A stretch of 55,074 nt of DNA, from positions 1 to 55,074 of the forward strand of contig JAFGON010000027.1 in the NCBI GenBank assembly GCA_016926475.1, written 5' to 3'. Source of the DNA: a candidate division WOR-3 bacterium. GTDB lineage: Bacteria > SDB-A. Below the pieces are notes generated by a model. It had not been told where the DNA came from, did not search any database, and saw only the letters and a list, made by a program, of their open reading frames with translations. Made by a program: the position numbers and the translations under genes. The first letter of the stretch is position 1. Every line of letters begins with the position of its first letter. Positions 53,352 through 55,074 of the stretch are shown piece by piece.

Positions 53352-53795
53352 TTAAATCGTAAAATACTTCAGGTAAAAAACCAATTCATCAGTTGAATCC
53401 CTGACAAGATAAGCTTCGACGAAGTATCCGTCCACATAAGCTTTTCTGGAGACAATAATTTCATCTGTGTCCGACAGCCACCACCGGAAATCGAAATTTC
53501 CGAAATTATCAGGAAAATCATCAATGTCTGTCAGTTCTATGATTTGTGCTTTTATTTCTTGTTCAGATTCTTCAGGAATTTGAATTTTTGCGAGAAATAT
53601 AGGGTCAACTGGGGGTTTATAATAAAAATTGAGCCCTTTAGCATTGTCGGGTATGTCCAGGTTGACGGTCTCCTCGATGTATGTCATGGTCTCTTCTTCA
53701 AACTGAGTTGAATCCAATTCATGCTCTGAGAAATACTTGTCCCGACAGCCCGACAGGACTAAACCAATGATTATCAGGGAAGTTTTTCTGAACAT
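53352..53795 (-). CDS. Putative lipoprotein, function unknown
   Basis: ATG 53795 is chosen because GGAGG precedes it and the product then begins with a lipoprotein signal (MFRKTSLIIIGLVLSGC, Cys17). The 147-residue protein is acidic, with a beta-rich C-terminal half (FGNFDFRWWLSDTDEIIVSRKAY). No family is recognised. Upstream, about 190 nt separate it from the aldo/keto reductase, including a pair of inverted repeats (ATAATCCT and AGGATTAT) whose role is unclear. Confidence 0.7.
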   Translation of the reverse strand: MFRKTSLIIIGLVLSGCRDKYFSEHELDSTQFEEETMTYIEETVNLDIPDNAKGLNFYYKPPVDPIFLAKIQIPEESEQEIKAQIIELTDIDDFPDNFGNFDFRWWLSDTDEIIVSRKAYVDGYFVEAYLVRDSTDELVFYLKYFTI

Positions 53796-53986
53796 ATTCT
53801 TGCCTCCGATGAAATTCAAAAGAGTTTTACTTTCTTTCATTCCTGACTTTTTTTATGTACGGATTCAAGTCACGACAATAATCCTCGTAAAAGCTTGTCT
53901 TAACAATTTCCAAGCCAACACCTGTCTTTTTTTACTGCACATCAGGATTATCATCAACGTTTTTTACCTAACTTTAGCATAAGTTT

Positions 53987-54970
53987 TCAGTTATTTGTCA
54001 ATCTTAGTGATTCTTGACTATACCTTTCACCAGTATTGGGATATTTAGCAATTATGCTTTCTATCTCTGAAATTTCGTCAGATGACAAATCCACATCTAC
54101 GGCTTTAACATTTAATTCCAGGTATTTTCGCCTTTTGGTACCCGGTATAGGAATAACATCATTCCCCTGGGCAATCACCCATGCCAATGCCAGTTGGGAG
54201 GTTGTCAATCCTTTGTCGTTTGCGAAACTTGTCAATTCTTTCACCAGTTGTTTGTTGTTTTCAAGATGTTCTCCCTGAAATCTTGGCAACGTCAGCCGTA
54301 TATCATTTATTTGGCTTATATCAAAGTTTTCAGTAAACATTCCTCTTCCCAAAGGCGCAAAAGGAATTAACGACATTTTGTGTTTCCTGAGTGTCGGTAA
54401 AATTTCATTCTCAATGTCGCGGCTTAACAATGAATACTCGCTTTGCAAAGCTGCGATTGGATGTATAGCATTTGCCTTTTCGATTGATTTGGCGGAAGCT
54501 TCCGAGACCCCTAAATATCTTACTTTGCCTTCTTTTACCAACTCAGACATTGCTCCAATTGTCTCTTCAACCGGGACTTTCAGGTCTATACGATGAGCGT
54601 AGTATAAATCAATACAATCGATCCCTAATCTTTGCAGGCTCAACTCTACCGCCTGTCTCATCCATGTCGGAGAACCATCCAATTCACTTGCTAAATGGTT
54701 TCCATTTTTTGAATACTTAAATCCGAATTTTGTCGCAATAAATACTTTGTCCCGGTTGGGTTTAAGCACTTTTGAAATCAACTTTTCGTTTTCGCCGCCT
54801 GCGTAAAAATCGGCGGTGTCCCAAAAATTTATTCCTAAATCCAGCGCTCTATTCAACGTTGCAATACTTTCATCATCATTTCTGTCGCCATAACCATGGG
54901 ACATTCCCATACAGCCAAGACCTAGGGCTGAAACATTTTCCGACGTTTGTCCTAAGATTCTATACTTCAT
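53987..54970 (-). CDS. Aldo/keto reductase
   Basis: The 327-residue protein is an AKR of the YhdN/AKR11-13 type. The catalytic Asp and Tyr are in [19 protein letters not shown], the Lys in ATKFG and the His in YYAHRID. The NADPH-binding tail [16 protein letters not shown] is present. It reduces carbonyls with NADPH; the substrate is open. AAGGAG precedes the ATG. Codon use is richer in A and T than most genes here, so it may have been acquired. Confidence 0.93.
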   Translation of the reverse strand: MKYRILGQTSENVSALGLGCMGMSHGYGDRNDDESIATLNRALDLGINFWDTADFYAGGENEKLISKVLKPNRDKVFIATKFGFKYSKNGNHLASELDGSPTWMRQAVELSLQRLGIDCIDLYYAHRIDLKVPVEETIGAMSELVKEGKVRYLGVSEASAKSIEKANAIHPIAALQSEYSLLSRDIENEILPTLRKHKMSLIPFAPLGRGMFTENFDISQINDIRLTLPRFQGEHLENNKQLVKELTSFANDKGLTTSQLALAWVIAQGNDVIPIPGTKRRKYLELNVKAVDVDLSSDEISEIESIIAKYPNTGERYSQESLRLTNN

Positions 54971-54994
54971 ATTGTTTCTCCTTTTAAATATATT

Positions 54995-55074
54995 CTATTC
55001 CCATATTACAAATTTACCCCTAACCATCTTTTTTATGAAGCGGTTTGCTTCTTCTGGCAAAACATTTTCTTTAA
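54995..55074 (-). CDS. C-terminal fragment of an unknown gene, cut by the window edge
   Basis: On the minus strand a frame open from the window edge reads KENVLPEEANRFIKKMVRGK and a few more residues, ending at TAG 54995. It is 25 residues long. The next gene's ribosome site follows 24 nt later, so it is probably the end of an upstream gene in the same operon. The family cannot be told. Confidence 0.45.
   Translation of the reverse strand, partial: KENVLPEEANRFIKKMVRGKFVIWE

Noticed and set aside
53137-53355. 72-codon frame in the gap after the sensor kinase
   Set aside because: No ribosome site, no recognisable composition, and it ends in a T run; treated as non-coding.
53880-53960. Inverted repeat ATAATCCT/AGGATTAT
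   Set aside because: Arms are 8 nt and about 55 nt apart, with no mobile-element gene or target duplication; chance is likely in AT-rich DNA.

Overview
The window reads as chromosomal DNA of an uncultivated, Gram-negative, probably anaerobic bacterium of moderate GC. Outer-membrane features (a beta-barrel protein, a TonB-dependent receptor, many lipoproteins) mark a diderm. The PorX-like regulator, caspase-fold peptidase and inositol-lipid genes suggest the wider Fibrobacteres-Chlorobi-Bacteroidetes-like space or a neighbouring candidate phylum (WOR-3/TA06 type). That placement is inference. Coding is dense, with many 4-nt ATGA overlaps. There are no CRISPR arrays, insertion sequences, phage genes or rRNA genes; one tRNA-Ile(GAT) opens the window.

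Layout. 1-1.5 kb: tRNA-Ile and an outer-membrane protein closed by a strong terminator. 1.8-5.2 kb (minus): nucleotide-sugar dehydrogenase, a small membrane protein, and two Roadblock/LC7-type genes, one of them frameshifted. 5.2-11.1 kb (minus): a three-gene NuoE/NuoF/(NuoG-GltD fusion) flavin and Fe-S complex that looks like an electron-bifurcating NAD(P)H/ferredoxin enzyme. 11.2-15.0 kb: O-antigen ligase-like protein, two nuclease-fold proteins and a lipoprotein. 15.1-18.5 kb (minus): a cobalamin riboswitch controlling a TonB receptor and a beta-propeller lipoprotein. 18.5-25.0 kb (plus): parA, parB, three M42 aminopeptidases, RNase PH and a pseudouridine synthase. 25.0-28.7 kb: small envelope proteins, a PorX-like response regulator and a gingipain/caspase-fold protein. 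28.8-37.2 kb (plus): a long run with rsmI, a CDP-alcohol phosphatidyltransferase with inositol-phosphate synthase, tmk, an S41 protease, a sugar kinase and rpe. 37.3-38.4 kb: two secreted proteins. 38.5-46.7 kb (plus): riboflavin genes ribD-ribE-ribBA-ribH, then nusB, a phosphoesterase, an M23 peptidase, an ABC exporter and a prepilin peptidase. 46.7-55 kb: clpB, a double-domain ThyX, a frameshifted hybrid sensor kinase, a lipoprotein, an aldo/keto reductase and the tail of one more gene.

Two things stand out beyond gene content. First, translation starts are unusual. Four genes have a promoter so close to the ATG that the mRNA should be leaderless or nearly so. Three more have a near-cognate start codon (CTG for ribE, ATA for the phosphoesterase, ATT for the TonB receptor) where family conservation fixes the N-terminus. 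Second, two genes are interrupted at poly-A runs; in both, a single -1 slip or one extra A restores a full conserved protein. A T7 run at the head of the TonB receptor allows the same reading. These may be sequencing errors or real slippage sites; the sequence alone cannot decide.

The best candidates for new biology are the NuoEF/NuoG-GltD fusion complex, the riboswitch-controlled receptor plus propeller pair (a possible analogue of Bacteroides BtuB/BtuG), the PorX-like regulator beside a caspase-fold protein, and the double ThyX.
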